From the NCBI GenBank assembly GCA_017453125.1, contig JAFTKS010000006.1, positions 1 through 42,961 of the forward strand: a stretch of DNA of 42,961 bases, written 5' to 3'. Under the pieces are notes generated by a model. That model had not been told where the DNA came from. It did no database searches and worked only from the letters and a program-made list of their open reading frames with translations. Shown piece after piece: positions 8,257 through 18,195 of this stretch (position 1 is the stretch's first letter; the number at the start of each line of letters is the position of its first letter). A program made the position numbers and the translations under genes. The stretch comes from Clostridia bacterium. GTDB taxonomy: Bacteria > Bacillota > Clostridia > Christensenellales > UBA1242.

Positions 8257-8961
8257 ATGCATTACGACTTTGAAAACTGTGGTTCAGAATATGTTTATGT
8301 TTTTCTTCATGGTTGGGGGCTTGACTCGTCGTCATTTGATAAAATAATTTCTTGTATTAACAATACTTCTTACATAAAAATTGACTTGTTTGGATTTGGA
8401 AAATCAGACAACCCAAGTGATTACTTTGATACGTATGAATATGCGTATCAAGTTTTTTTATTGTTAAAGAGTTTGTCCATAAATAACATTGTTCTTGTGG
8501 GGCACTCGTTTGGGGGTAGGTTGGCAGTACTTTTGTCGTCAATTTTTAGAATCAATATTGTTAAATGTTTTTTGTGTGCAAGCGCTGGGTTAAATAGGTT
8601 TAGTTTGAAAAAACTTATTAAAGTGAGAATGTATAAGTTCGTTAAATGGTTGTGTGGGAATGGGGTAATTTCTTGCGATGTATTAAAACGTTTTGGTAGT
8701 GACGATTACAAGAATTCGTCATATCTTCTTCGTGGAGTTTTAACTAGGGTTGTAGTTCAGGATTTGGGTTTCTGTTTGTGTAATATGGCGTGTAATACTA
8801 CTTTAATGTGGGATAAAAAGGATAAGGCTACGCCGTATTGGATTTGTAAAAAACTAAATAAAAGTATAAGTAATAGTAATATTTACATATTGAAAAATGG
8901 TGAACATTTTGCAATTTTTAAAAATGTGTATAAAGTTGCAAAAATAATAGCAAACATATAA
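8257..8961 (+). CDS. Alpha/beta hydrolase
   Basis: 235 residues from ATG 8257. Alpha/beta-hydrolase marks: oxyanion HGWG at 18-21, nucleophile elbow GHSFGG with Ser84, a probable acid in MWDKKDKATP, and a C-terminal His in NGEHFA. It is the last gene of the tsa operon, starting four bases after the rimI stop. Substrate unknown. The reading frame stays open upstream inside rimI, but only ATG 8257 gives a sensible N-terminus. Confidence 0.83.
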   Translation: MHYDFENCGSEYVYVFLHGWGLDSSSFDKIISCINNTSYIKIDLFGFGKSDNPSDYFDTYEYAYQVFLLLKSLSINNIVLVGHSFGGRLAVLLSSIFRINIVKCFLCASAGLNRFSLKKLIKVRMYKFVKWLCGNGVISCDVLKRFGSDDYKNSSYLLRGVLTRVVVQDLGFCLCNMACNTTLMWDKKDKATPYWICKKLNKSISNSNIYILKNGEHFAIFKNVYKVAKIIANI

Positions 8962-9016
8962 AAATTGACACAAAACATAATGAAAATGTCATAAAAATTA
9001 TAAATATTGTGAATTA

Positions 9017-10684
9017 ATGGTGTTGATTGTGTTTGAGTTGATTTGTTTTATTTTAATGTATTTGTGTGATGTTGTTTGTTTAATACCTAATTTATTGTAT
9101 ATGTTGCAACTAAATGGTTATTCTTGCAAGTTGTTTGCGTCAGATGTTTTGGCGAGTATTTGTAAAGCTTTGATTTTTGTAACGCTCAAGATTATATTTG
9201 TATATATCTCTAGTTTTTTTGTGTTTAGTGGTAGTATTGTTTTTTGTTTGTTGTTGTTTATTGAGTTGTGTCATATTTTTGTTTTGGCTAGCGTGAAAAG
9301 TTATTCTAAAATAAAATATACAAAAAGAATGAAGCGTCTTATTTTTTGTTATGCGTTACTTGCTGTTTTGTTTATTGCTCTTGTTGTAATGTTGCATAAC
9401 TATTTTATTTTCTTTTTAATCTTTGTTTCTTTTTTGCCCTCTTTATTAATTCTTATTTCGTTTTTTCTTCTGTATCCGATTGAAAAATTTATAGGGTGTT
9501 ATTACATTTCTAAAGCAAAAAGAAAATTGGCTGAATATAAAAATCTTATTAAAGTTGGTATTACTGGTAGTTATGGAAAGACAAGTGTAAAAGAACTATG
9601 TAATGCGATTCTTTCTGAAAGGTATAATGTTTTGTCTACACCAAAAAGTTTTAATACTCCTATGGGTATATCTACTACGATAAATAATTCTTTGAGTGAA
9701 AGTACGGAAATATTTATTATTGAAATGGGGGCTAAGAAAAGGGGTGAGATAAAATATTTGTCAAAATTCGTTTCTCCTAATATTGGTGTTGTTACTGCTG
9801 TTGGTCGTCAGCATACTAATACATTTAAGGGTATTGATGGTGTTTATTCCACAAAAAAAGAACTCCCTGATTTTTTGAAAGGTCAGACTTGTGTTTTTAA
9901 TTTGATGAATGAGTATACTTTGAGAATGTATAGGGATTATTCTGGTAATGCGATTGGTGTTTATTTAGTTATTAAGAAAGATATTATGAATTGCAAGCAT
10001 TTATTAAAAACAAAGAATATTGTTAGATTTTTGAAACGTTATCAAAATGTGTCTTATCGCTATTTTGAATTTCCTAAAAATAATACAGTTTATGCAAAAA
10101 ATATTGTTTTAAGTGAAAATGGTTCGTTATTTGATGTTTTTTATAATGGAAAGTTTTTGATTAGGGCAAAAATATTCTTATTGGGATTACATAATGTTCT
10201 GAATTCTTTGATGGCTGTGGCTATTGCTAAATTTTTTGGTGTAACAGATTCGGTTATTTTGTGTGGATTATCTAAGGTTTCATCTATTTCTGCACGAATT
10301 GAGAAAAGCATATTACCTAGTGGTGCAGTTGTTTTAAATAATGGATATAATTCTAATATTGATTCTGCTAAGTCGTCCCTTGCTGTTTTGGATTTGTTCT
10401 CACAACCAAAAAAAATTGTTGTGACGCCGGGTCTTGTTGAAACAGAAAATGATGTTGAATATAATGAAAAATTTGGTGAATTAGTAGCAAAGTGTTGTAC
10501 TGATGTATATATAGTAAAAAAGAAAAACAGGGATTATATTTATGCAGGTTTGAAAGCTTCAGGGTTTGATATGTCACGAGTTTTGTCTTTTTCTTCATTT
10601 CAAGAAGTGAAACCTTATTTGAATTCTGCAAAGAGTGATACGGTTTTTTTGATCGAAAATGATTTACCAGATAATTTTTCTTAA
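9017..10684 (+). CDS. Membrane-anchored MurF-like Mur ligase
   Basis: 555 residues. Residues 1-160 hold about four to five hydrophobic helices in place of the usual MurF UDP-sugar-binding domain. Then come a Mur ligase central domain with P-loop GITGSYGKTS at 181-190, TPKSFNTPMG, FIIEMGA and GVVTAVGRQH, and a C-terminal domain from about 420. The family joins D-Ala-D-Ala to the UDP-MurNAc-tripeptide in the standard enzyme; here the adjacent ddl (11 bases downstream) supports a D-Ala-D-Ala-related ligase reaction, but the membrane anchor suggests a different or lipid-linked substrate. The start ATG has no clear Shine-Dalgarno sequence. Confidence 0.82.
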   Translation: MVLIVFELICFILMYLCDVVCLIPNLLYMLQLNGYSCKLFASDVLASICKALIFVTLKIIFVYISSFFVFSGSIVFCLLLFIELCHIFVLASVKSYSKIKYTKRMKRLIFCYALLAVLFIALVVMLHNYFIFFLIFVSFLPSLLILISFFLLYPIEKFIGCYYISKAKRKLAEYKNLIKVGITGSYGKTSVKELCNAILSERYNVLSTPKSFNTPMGISTTINNSLSESTEIFIIEMGAKKRGEIKYLSKFVSPNIGVVTAVGRQHTNTFKGIDGVYSTKKELPDFLKGQTCVFNLMNEYTLRMYRDYSGNAIGVYLVIKKDIMNCKHLLKTKNIVRFLKRYQNVSYRYFEFPKNNTVYAKNIVLSENGSLFDVFYNGKFLIRAKIFLLGLHNVLNSLMAVAIAKFFGVTDSVILCGLSKVSSISARIEKSILPSGAVVLNNGYNSNIDSAKSSLAVLDLFSQPKKIVVTPGLVETENDVEYNEKFGELVAKCCTDVYIVKKKNRDYIYAGLKASGFDMSRVLSFSSFQEVKPYLNSAKSDTVFLIENDLPDNFS

Positions 10685-10694
10685 AGAGGTGTTT

Positions 10695-11819
10695 ATGAAT
10701 ATTGCGGTTATTTTTGGTGGTGAGAGCTGTGAACACGATATTTCTATTTTGACAGGTGTTCAATTGATGCTACATTGTGATGAATATATATACAATATTT
10801 TTCCGGTATATATCGATAAAAATGGCAAATGGCGGACTGGAGATAGTTTAAAAGACCTTGATAATTATTCTTCTAATCATAAGAAATTGAAAGAGTGTTG
10901 TTTTATTCCCGGTTGTGATTTTTTGTACATAAAAAAGGGGAAAAAATATATTAAGTTTCTCAAAATTGATTGTTCAATTCTTTGTTTGCACGGTTTGAGG
11001 GGAGAAGATGGAAGTGTTGCGTCAATTATGGAGTTGTCAAAAATTCCATACGCCAATTCATCTATTTGTGCAAGTTCAATTTGTTTGGATAAGTGTTTGT
11101 TTAAAAAAGTTGCTTCCTCTCTTTGTTGTAATGTTATCGATAGTGTATGTATAAATAGTAATGAATTCTCTTATGATTATTCTATGGTGGAAACCAAGAT
11201 TGAGAAGTTGGGCTTTCCTTGTATAATTAAGCCGGCTAGATTGGGAAGTTCTATTGGTATTGTTGTTTGTGAAAATAAAGAGAATTTGTATGATTCGTTA
11301 AAAAATGCCTTTATTTATGATGATAAATTGCTTATAGAAATGTTTGTCGATATAAAAAAAGAAGTTAATATTGCTTTGTTTTCAAATAAGGGAGAGATTG
11401 TTTTTTCTCAAACTGAAGAGCCTGTATCTTCAGATAAAATTTTAAGTTTTGAAAATAAGTACCTTAAAAATCCTGGAGGTTTTGAAACGATAAAAAGAAT
11501 TGTGCCTGCAGATATTTCTCCTATTCAAAATGAACAGGTTAATACTATGGCTCGTGTTTTATATAAAGAGTTGGGTATGTCTGGTGTGGTTAGATTTGAT
11601 TTTATTATTGACAAAGATGATTCGGTCTTTATAAATGAAGTTAATACAATTCCTGGTTCTATGGCAAATTATCTTTTTGATAAGAAAGAGTATTCTTATT
11701 CAAATTTAATTGATTGTTGGATAAAAGATGCTATTTGGCGCAAAGGTAAGGCTGATAAGCTTTTAAAAGTTTTTGATTCGTCTGTTTTGTCTAGTGGTAA
11801 TATAGGGCTAAAAAAATAA
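10695..11819 (+). CDS. ddl: D-alanine--D-alanine ligase
   Basis: ATP-grasp ligase of 374 residues. The N-terminus has FGGESCEHDIS; then LHGLRGEDG, PYANSSICASSICLDK, the ATP-grasp core IIKPARLGSSIG, an ENKY omega-loop segment whose Lys-Tyr pair matches D-Ala-D-Ala ligases, and the metal-binding FINEVNTIPGS. ATG 10695 follows AAAGAGGTG. It makes the dipeptide used by MurF-type ligases, consistent with its position behind the Mur ligase gene. Confidence 0.94.
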   Translation: MNIAVIFGGESCEHDISILTGVQLMLHCDEYIYNIFPVYIDKNGKWRTGDSLKDLDNYSSNHKKLKECCFIPGCDFLYIKKGKKYIKFLKIDCSILCLHGLRGEDGSVASIMELSKIPYANSSICASSICLDKCLFKKVASSLCCNVIDSVCINSNEFSYDYSMVETKIEKLGFPCIIKPARLGSSIGIVVCENKENLYDSLKNAFIYDDKLLIEMFVDIKKEVNIALFSNKGEIVFSQTEEPVSSDKILSFENKYLKNPGGFETIKRIVPADISPIQNEQVNTMARVLYKELGMSGVVRFDFIIDKDDSVFINEVNTIPGSMANYLFDKKEYSYSNLIDCWIKDAIWRKGKADKLLKVFDSSVLSSGNIGLKK

Positions 11820-11864
11820 CCAAGCATATATATACAAAAGTTTGTATATTATACATTGGTTTTC
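11818..11864. terminator. Bidirectional terminator between ddl and murG
   Basis: A long imperfect inverted repeat (AACCAA...TACAAA against TTTGTA...TTGGTT) with A/T tracts on both sides, lying between convergent genes. Confidence 0.65.
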
Positions 11865-11892
11865 GTGTTGTAATTATAGCTACCTTTAATGT

Positions 11893-12945
11893 TTATGTAT
11901 AGTTTTTTATTATTTCTATAATGTTTTTGTTGCCAACATAATTGTTGGCTTTTTTCATTTTTGATATTATTTGTGGTTTGTTTTTCAGTATTTTGTCTAT
12001 TACATTTTTAAATTCGTTAATTTCAAGTTTCTCTTGATATAAAATTTCTGCTAATCCTTCATTTTTGAAATATTCAGCATTGAGCACTTGGTCTCCACGG
12101 CTATATTTACTTTTAGGAAGAGGTATGAGTATCATTGGTTTCTCTATTGCTAATAATTCAAATATTGTATTGCTACCTGCACGGCTTATAACAATATCGC
12201 TAGCTTGAAAGTAATTTTCTATGTCTTGTGCAAATTCTATTTGAGTGTAATTGTGTTGTTTAATAGAATCGTTAATGTTGTTTTTTCCAACAATGTGAAT
12301 AATGTGATATGTTTTTGTTAAGTTGTCGATATTGTTCCAAATAAATTCGTTGATGGCTTTTGCTCCTTGACTTCCACCAACTATAAGAATTATGGGTGTT
12401 TGATTTTCTATGTGGTGTCGATTTAAAATTATATCTTTTTTTCCGTTAAAAATTTCTCTACGTATAGGGGAGCCTGTGAATATTGCATTTTTTTTGAACT
12501 TGTCTGCTGTGGTTTTGAAACTGCAACAGATTTTTTTTGATTTTTTTGCAATGATTTTGTTTGCAAGTCCTATAGTTAAGTCGCTTTCGTGTGTAATAGT
12601 TGGTATTTTTAATTGTTGACCGGCAAGGCAGGTGGGAATGGACACATATCCGCCTTTTGAAAAAATAAGGACGGGAGATATTTGTATCAGTTTTTGCTTA
12701 GCTATTTTTATGTTCTTAAGCATTTTCAAAGGAATTAGAAGGTTTTGGGGAGATAAATTTCTTAGAAATTTTACAGATGGTATTTCTACAAATTGTATGA
12801 ATTTGTATTGCGAAATAATTTTTTTCTCCATTCCGTTTGAGCCAAAATAAAATATATTGTATTCATCTTTGATATCATTGATTATTGCTAGGTTTGGCAT
12901 AATATGACCTGCTGTTCCTCCGCCTGTAAAGACAATGTTTTTCAT
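11893..12945 (-). CDS. murG: MurG, lipid II-forming GlcNAc transferase
   Basis: 350 residues, a GT28 glycosyltransferase. The N-terminal GGGTAGH loop is at 8-14, with SKGGYVSIP, the UDP-GlcNAc-binding IVGGSQGAKAIN and SRAGSNTIFELLAIEKPMILIP. It adds GlcNAc to lipid I on the inner membrane face. It is monocistronic on the minus strand, convergent with ddl. An AGAGGAT ribosome binding site lies eight bases before the ATG. Confidence 0.95.
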   Translation of the reverse strand: MKNIVFTGGGTAGHIMPNLAIINDIKDEYNIFYFGSNGMEKKIISQYKFIQFVEIPSVKFLRNLSPQNLLIPLKMLKNIKIAKQKLIQISPVLIFSKGGYVSIPTCLAGQQLKIPTITHESDLTIGLANKIIAKKSKKICCSFKTTADKFKKNAIFTGSPIRREIFNGKKDIILNRHHIENQTPIILIVGGSQGAKAINEFIWNNIDNLTKTYHIIHIVGKNNINDSIKQHNYTQIEFAQDIENYFQASDIVISRAGSNTIFELLAIEKPMILIPLPKSKYSRGDQVLNAEYFKNEGLAEILYQEKLEINEFKNVIDKILKNKPQIISKMKKANNYVGNKNIIEIIKNYT

Positions 12946-13111
12946 AGGGATATCCTCTTTATTTTTTTATGTTTTATTATATTGTATGTAAGTCTGATTT
13001 TGATTATGTGCATTAAAATCAAGGTTGATTTTTTGGATAAATATAAAAAAACAAGTATAAATATAAAATTGATACAAAAAAATAATATAATTCTTAAAAT
13101 TGTAAAAAAGA

Positions 13112-13140
13112 TTGTATTTTGGCTTTTTTTGTGGTATAAT
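13112..13140 (+). promoter_or_regulatory. Extended -10 sigma-A promoter for the topoisomerase operon
   Basis: TTGTAT at 13112-13117, 17-bp spacer, TATAAT at 13135-13140 preceded by the TG of an extended -10 (TGG then TATAAT). Confidence 0.75.
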
Positions 13141-13180
13141 TGCTTTTGTAAGTGATAGTAAAAGAAGGAGAATTTGCGCT

Positions 13181-15145
13181 TTGGCTGAGAATTATAATAG
13201 TAAAGACATAGTGATACTTGAAGGGCTTGATGCTGTTAGACTTAGACCTGGTATGTATATTGGAACAACAGGGATTAAAGGTATGCATCATTTGCTATGG
13301 GAAATTGTAGACAATTCTATAGATGAAATTGCTAATGGGTATGGCGATAAAATTGTTATTACAATGCATACCGATAATAGTATTACTGTCAAAGATAATG
13401 GTAGAGGAATACCTGTTGATAAGCATCCTACGTTGAAGGTAAGTGGTGTTCAAGTTGTGTTTACACAACTTCACGCAGGTGGAAAATTTAATAATTCTAA
13501 TTATTCGTATTCTGGTGGTTTGCACGGTGTTGGTGCAAGTGTAACCAATGCTTTGTCTGAATGGTTAAAGGTAGAGGTCTGCAGAGAGGGTCAGAAATAT
13601 GCAATGCAATTTAAATGTGTTAAGAAAGGTAAAGACAAATACTCCGGTGGTGTTCCTGTTGCTCCACTTCAACATATTGGACCTACAGATGAAACTGGCA
13701 CAACAGTAACTTTTAAACCTGATGATAAGATATTCAAAGATTGTCTTTTTGATGCTGAAATCATTGCGAAAAGAGTAAGGGAACTTGCTTTTTTGAACAA
13801 GGGAATTACAATTGAACTGATAAATGAAAATGAAATTGAAGAACTTGGAAATCAGAGACGTGTGTATAATTATACTGAAGGTCTAAAAGAATTCATCAAG
13901 TTTATAAATGAGAAAAATTCTGTTTTGTATAAAGAGCCTATTTATATTGAGGCAAAAACAAATTTAGTTGAACTCTCTTGTGCTATTCAACACGTTGATT
14001 TGTATTCTGAAAATGTTTTCAGTTATGTTAATAATATTCCAACTCCTGAAGGTGGAATGCATGAAACAGGTCTTAAGAGTGGTATTACAAGAGCATTTAA
14101 TGAAATAGCCAGAAGTTTAAATCTTCTAAAGGAAAAAGATATTAATTTACTTGGGGAAGATTATAGAGAAGGAATGACTGTAGTTCTTGCTATAAAAATG
14201 AAGAATGTACAGTTTGAAGGACAAACTAAGACAAAATTAGGAAATCCTGAGGCAAGGCAAGAAGTTGAGAATATCATATATGAAGGACTAATGAACTTTG
14301 CAAATCAAACAAGTAGCAAGCAGGTTCTTACAGATATTATTAACAAGGCTAAGGGTGCTGCAAAAGCAAGAGATGCTGCACGAAAAGCCAAAGAAATTAC
14401 TCGTCAAAAAAATAGCGTAGATAGTTATTCGCTTGTTGGAAAATTATCAAGTTGTACTGGTAGAAATCCTCTTTTGAATGAGGTGTTTATCGTCGAAGGT
14501 GATAGTGCGGGTGGTAGTGCAAAACAAGCAAGAGATCGTTCGTTCCAAGCAATTTTACCACTTAGAGGAAAACCTTTGAATGTTGAAAAGAAACGAATTT
14601 CTCAGGTTCTTGAAAATGAAGAAATTCGAACTATTATCTCGGCTGTTGGTACTGGAATTGGTAATGATTTCAATATTGAACATTTAAAATATAATAAAAT
14701 TATTATTATGGCCGATGCTGACCAAGATGGTGCGCATATTAGAGCAATCTTGCTGACTTTCTTCTATAGATATATGAGAGAGCTTATCAATACTGGTCAC
14801 GTTTATGTTGCAATTGCTCCTCTTTATAAGATTTATAAAAAGGGCTTTGAGAAATATGTCTACAACGAAGAAGATTATGATGCAATTGTAAAAGAGACAG
14901 GCTCTGGATATTCGGTTGCACGATTCAAAGGTCTTGGAGAAATGTCTGCTGAGCAATTGTGGGAAACGACAATGAATCCTGCAAAAAGAGTACTAGTGCA
15001 AGTAACAATTGATGATCTTGCAGACGCAGAAGAAATGATAACAACACTGATGGGTGATAATGTTGAGGCTAGGAAGAAATATATTACTTCAAATGCAAAC
15101 TTCAACAAGGTTGATACTTTTGAACAAAGGAGTAAGAAGAAATGA
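13181..15145 (+). CDS. parE: Type IIA topoisomerase subunit B (ParE/GyrB type)
   Basis: 654 residues from TTG 13181. The GHKL ATPase has Glu41 and Asn45 in EIVDNSIDE, DNGRGIP near 72 and GGLHGVGAS near 112. The Toprim domain has VEGDSAGG near 439 and DADQDGAH near 512, and the end is RYKGLGEM-like (RFKGLGEMSAEQLWET). The TTG start is supported by AGAAGGAG ten bases upstream; no ATG gives a sensible N-terminus. The ATGA overlap with the next gene couples translation. Whether the pair is topoisomerase IV or a gyrase depends mainly on the A subunit, which lacks a clear GyrA box, so I favour ParE. Confidence 0.88.
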   Translation: MAENYNSKDIVILEGLDAVRLRPGMYIGTTGIKGMHHLLWEIVDNSIDEIANGYGDKIVITMHTDNSITVKDNGRGIPVDKHPTLKVSGVQVVFTQLHAGGKFNNSNYSYSGGLHGVGASVTNALSEWLKVEVCREGQKYAMQFKCVKKGKDKYSGGVPVAPLQHIGPTDETGTTVTFKPDDKIFKDCLFDAEIIAKRVRELAFLNKGITIELINENEIEELGNQRRVYNYTEGLKEFIKFINEKNSVLYKEPIYIEAKTNLVELSCAIQHVDLYSENVFSYVNNIPTPEGGMHETGLKSGITRAFNEIARSLNLLKEKDINLLGEDYREGMTVVLAIKMKNVQFEGQTKTKLGNPEARQEVENIIYEGLMNFANQTSSKQVLTDIINKAKGAAKARDAARKAKEITRQKNSVDSYSLVGKLSSCTGRNPLLNEVFIVEGDSAGGSAKQARDRSFQAILPLRGKPLNVEKKRISQVLENEEIRTIISAVGTGIGNDFNIEHLKYNKIIIMADADQDGAHIRAILLTFFYRYMRELINTGHVYVAIAPLYKIYKKGFEKYVYNEEDYDAIVKETGSGYSVARFKGLGEMSAEQLWETTMNPAKRVLVQVTIDDLADAEEMITTLMGDNVEARKKYITSNANFNKVDTFEQRSKKK

Positions 15146-18144
15146 AAGATGACGACTTTTTCGATAAATATGTAGAAAATACTTCTTCTAAGAAAACAAC
15201 CAAAAAGGGTAATGTGAAAAAAGATTTGTTTTCTACCTCAAAGACTTCTAAAAGTCAAGTTGTAGAAAATAATCCAGAAACTCCTGAAAAGAATCAAATT
15301 CCTGAAACAAAAACAGAAACGAAATCAACCACAAAATCATCTGTTTCTAAAAAATCCACAACAAAAGTTGTTGAGAATAATGTTCAAGAAACGACTCAAG
15401 AGAGTGTTAAAGAAGAAATAAAGGTTGTTGCCGAAAAGAAAAAGACACCAAGAAAAACAACTATTGTGAACGAAGTTGAGAAGGCTGTTGTAGATCTAGA
15501 AAAAACTGCTCCTTTAGATGTTGTTGACGAAGAAAAAACACCAGTTAAGAAACCAAGGACGAGAAAAGCTCCTATAGTAGAAGAAAAAGAATCTATTGAA
15601 GTTGTTGAAACTGTTTCTGAACCAGAAGAAGAGGTTATTGAGATTCCAACAGAAATGAAAGAATCAAAGAGCAGGTCTAGAAAAAAGACACAGAAAATGG
15701 TCACTTTAGAAGATTATAATACTAATTATGTGACGAAGACACTTTCCCAAACAATTCACGAAAGTATGATACCATATAGTGAATTTGTTATTATGGATAG
15801 AGCTATTCCTCGTGTTGAAGATGGTTTAAAGCCTGTTCAGAGAAGAGTGCTTTATAGTATGCTTGAAGTTGGTGTGCTTCCAGATAGACCACATAAAAAG
15901 AGTGCAAGTATAGTCGGTGAATGTATGGGTAAATATCACCCACACGGAGATACAAGTATTTATGATACACTTGTTAGACTTGCTCAGCCATTTAATATGA
16001 GCGAACCTCTAGTTGATGGTCACGGAAACTTTGGTTCTGTAGATGGTGACTGTGCTGCGGCTATGAGGTATACAGAAGCAAGGCTTACTCCTCTTGCTCT
16101 TGAAATGTTAAGAGATTTGGAGAAAGATACAGTTACTTGGAGTCTGAACTTTGATGATAGATTGAAAGAGCCAAATATGCTTCCTGGCAGATTTCCAAAC
16201 TTGCTAGTAAATGGTTGTCAAGGAATTGCTGTTGGTCTTGCTACAAATATTCCTACTCATAATTTGGCTGAGGCTTGTAATGCTGTTATTGCTTACATTG
16301 ATAATAGAAATATTTCACTTGATGATCTTATGAAAATTATGCCTGCACCAGACTTCCCAAGTGGAGCATATATTCTTGATACATCTGAAATTCGTCAAAT
16401 GTATGAGAAAGGAAAGGGTAAGATTTATATTAGATCCAAGATTAGTATTGAAAATGCTGATAATGGTAAGAAAAATATTGTTATTACAGAAATTCCTTTC
16501 CAAGTAAATAAAGCCAATATGTTGCAAAAGATTGCTAAGTATAGAGACGCTAATCCAAATGGTCCAATGGGCGCAATTCTTGAGATTGTAGATGAGTCCG
16601 ATAGGTTTGGAACTCGTGCTGTTATTAAATTAAAGAAAGATGCAAAAATCAATGCAATACTCAATACAATGTACAAGTATTGTGATGTTCAAACTACATT
16701 TGGTGCTAATATTGTTGCAATTGCTGATGGTAAACCAAAGCAATTAGGTCTCAAAGAAATTCTCGAGTATTATGTTAACTATCAACAAAAAGTAATCTAT
16801 AATAGAACTAACTATGATTTGGAAGAGGCTCTCAAGAAAGAGCATATCTTGGAAGGTCTTTTGATTGCTATTAGAAATATTGACGAAGTTGTAAGAATTA
16901 TCAAAAATAGCAAGAGTGTAACAGATGCGAAAATAACTCTTATCAAGACGTTTGAATTGAGCGAAATACAAGCTCAGGCAATCCTTGATATGAGACTTGC
17001 TAGACTTACAAATCTAGAAGTTAACAAACTGATTACCGATCTTAATAGATTGAGAGATTTAATTAAGAGATATACTGCAATATTGAAAAGTCCAACACTT
17101 CAAATGAAGGTTGTAAAAACAGAAATTCAAGAAATTATAAAAACATATGGTAGACCTAGAAAAACTAAGTTCTTGAGTGCTGATGAACACTTTGAAGATA
17201 GTGGTGCTATCATTGAGAGTATAGAAAATGAGACAGAAGATATTCAGACTTTCCATTTGATTGCAACACCTGCTAATACTATGAAACTTGTGAATCTCAA
17301 GAGTTATAACTTGGTAAATAAGGAACTTAGTGCCTCTGCAACTCTTTCTGAAATTCCGAAGATAAGTTTCAAGATTGATGATAACAAAGATATTTATGTA
17401 TTTACAAATCTAGGTAATAGCATAAAAATACCTATCAAGTCTATTGGAGAATGCAAATTTAGAGATAGAGGAAGTTCTTTATTCAGTATTGCGAAAAATA
17501 CAGTCAATGATGAAAATATTGTTGCAATGTGGGAATTGGATTCTACAATTAAAGATCATAATTTGATATTTGTAACAAAACAAGGTATGGTTAAAATCTC
17601 TCCAATATCAGATTTCTTGGTTTCAAAACAAGTTGTTGCTGCAATTAAACTTGCTAAGAATGATGAAATTGTATATGTTGATTTCCATAATCCAGACAAA
17701 AAACTATCAATCTTTACTGCAAATGGAAATGCTGTCAAGGTGGAGACTTCAGACATTGCGTCTTCGCACAGGGTTGGTTTGGGAGTCAAGGGAATTGCTC
17801 TTGATAAAACGGATTATGTAGTTGGAGCAAGTCAAACAGATATTAGTGATGCGTTCACTCTATTTATGTCTGATGGAAGAGCAAAAATTATTAAACAAGC
17901 CGAAGTAGAAGAGTCTCAAAGAAATAGAAAAGGATTATCTTTCTTGACCTCTAGACCAAAAGATGTCAAACTTGTGTACGTTGGAAAACTAAGTACTAAG
18001 ATTAATTATGTAATTCAATCTGGTAATGAAAAATTAAATTTCGTTACAAGTAGTACTCTTCCAATTGATACTAGACTTGGTTCTGGTAAGGTTATTGTAA
18101 AGGATAAGATTTATAAAGTATATCCTTATGCAGAGAGTAAATAA
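15142..18144 (+). CDS. parC: Type IIA topoisomerase subunit A (ParC/GyrA type) with long charged N-terminal extension
   Basis: 1000 residues. The first 185 are low-complexity, rich in Lys, Glu, Thr and Val (many PETKTET- and KKxTxRK-like stretches) and look disordered. The breakage-reunion core starts near 187 (VTLEDYNTNYV) and has PRVEDGLKPVQRRVLY, GKYHPHGDTSIYDTLVR (quinolone-region Thr271 and Asp275) and catalytic Tyr310 in AAAMRYTEARL. The C-terminal beta-pinwheel follows from about 690. A canonical GyrA box (QRRGGRG-like) is not seen; the nearest match is the degenerate QRNRKG, favouring ParC-like decatenation. The start codon overlaps the parE stop. Confidence 0.87.
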   Translation: MKDDDFFDKYVENTSSKKTTKKGNVKKDLFSTSKTSKSQVVENNPETPEKNQIPETKTETKSTTKSSVSKKSTTKVVENNVQETTQESVKEEIKVVAEKKKTPRKTTIVNEVEKAVVDLEKTAPLDVVDEEKTPVKKPRTRKAPIVEEKESIEVVETVSEPEEEVIEIPTEMKESKSRSRKKTQKMVTLEDYNTNYVTKTLSQTIHESMIPYSEFVIMDRAIPRVEDGLKPVQRRVLYSMLEVGVLPDRPHKKSASIVGECMGKYHPHGDTSIYDTLVRLAQPFNMSEPLVDGHGNFGSVDGDCAAAMRYTEARLTPLALEMLRDLEKDTVTWSLNFDDRLKEPNMLPGRFPNLLVNGCQGIAVGLATNIPTHNLAEACNAVIAYIDNRNISLDDLMKIMPAPDFPSGAYILDTSEIRQMYEKGKGKIYIRSKISIENADNGKKNIVITEIPFQVNKANMLQKIAKYRDANPNGPMGAILEIVDESDRFGTRAVIKLKKDAKINAILNTMYKYCDVQTTFGANIVAIADGKPKQLGLKEILEYYVNYQQKVIYNRTNYDLEEALKKEHILEGLLIAIRNIDEVVRIIKNSKSVTDAKITLIKTFELSEIQAQAILDMRLARLTNLEVNKLITDLNRLRDLIKRYTAILKSPTLQMKVVKTEIQEIIKTYGRPRKTKFLSADEHFEDSGAIIESIENETEDIQTFHLIATPANTMKLVNLKSYNLVNKELSASATLSEIPKISFKIDDNKDIYVFTNLGNSIKIPIKSIGECKFRDRGSSLFSIAKNTVNDENIVAMWELDSTIKDHNLIFVTKQGMVKISPISDFLVSKQVVAAIKLAKNDEIVYVDFHNPDKKLSIFTANGNAVKVETSDIASSHRVGLGVKGIALDKTDYVVGASQTDISDAFTLFMSDGRAKIIKQAEVEESQRNRKGLSFLTSRPKDVKLVYVGKLSTKINYVIQSGNEKLNFVTSSTLPIDTRLGSGKVIVKDKIYKVYPYAESK

Positions 18145-18160
18145 CTTTTAAATTAAATAA

Positions 18161-18195
18161 AAAATATCCACAGGTGACTTGTGGGTATTTTTTTT
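18161..18195 (+). terminator. Intrinsic terminator of the topoisomerase operon
   Basis: Stem AAAATATCCACA (18161-18172) against TGTGGGTATTTT (18180-18191), one wobble pair, then a T-run. Confidence 0.85.

Noticed and set aside
8965..9004. TTGACA upstream of the MurF-like gene as a promoter
   Set aside because: A consensus -35 at 8965-8970 exists, but no -10 at suitable spacing; the nearest AT-rich hexamers are 19-21 bp away. Possible but not supported.
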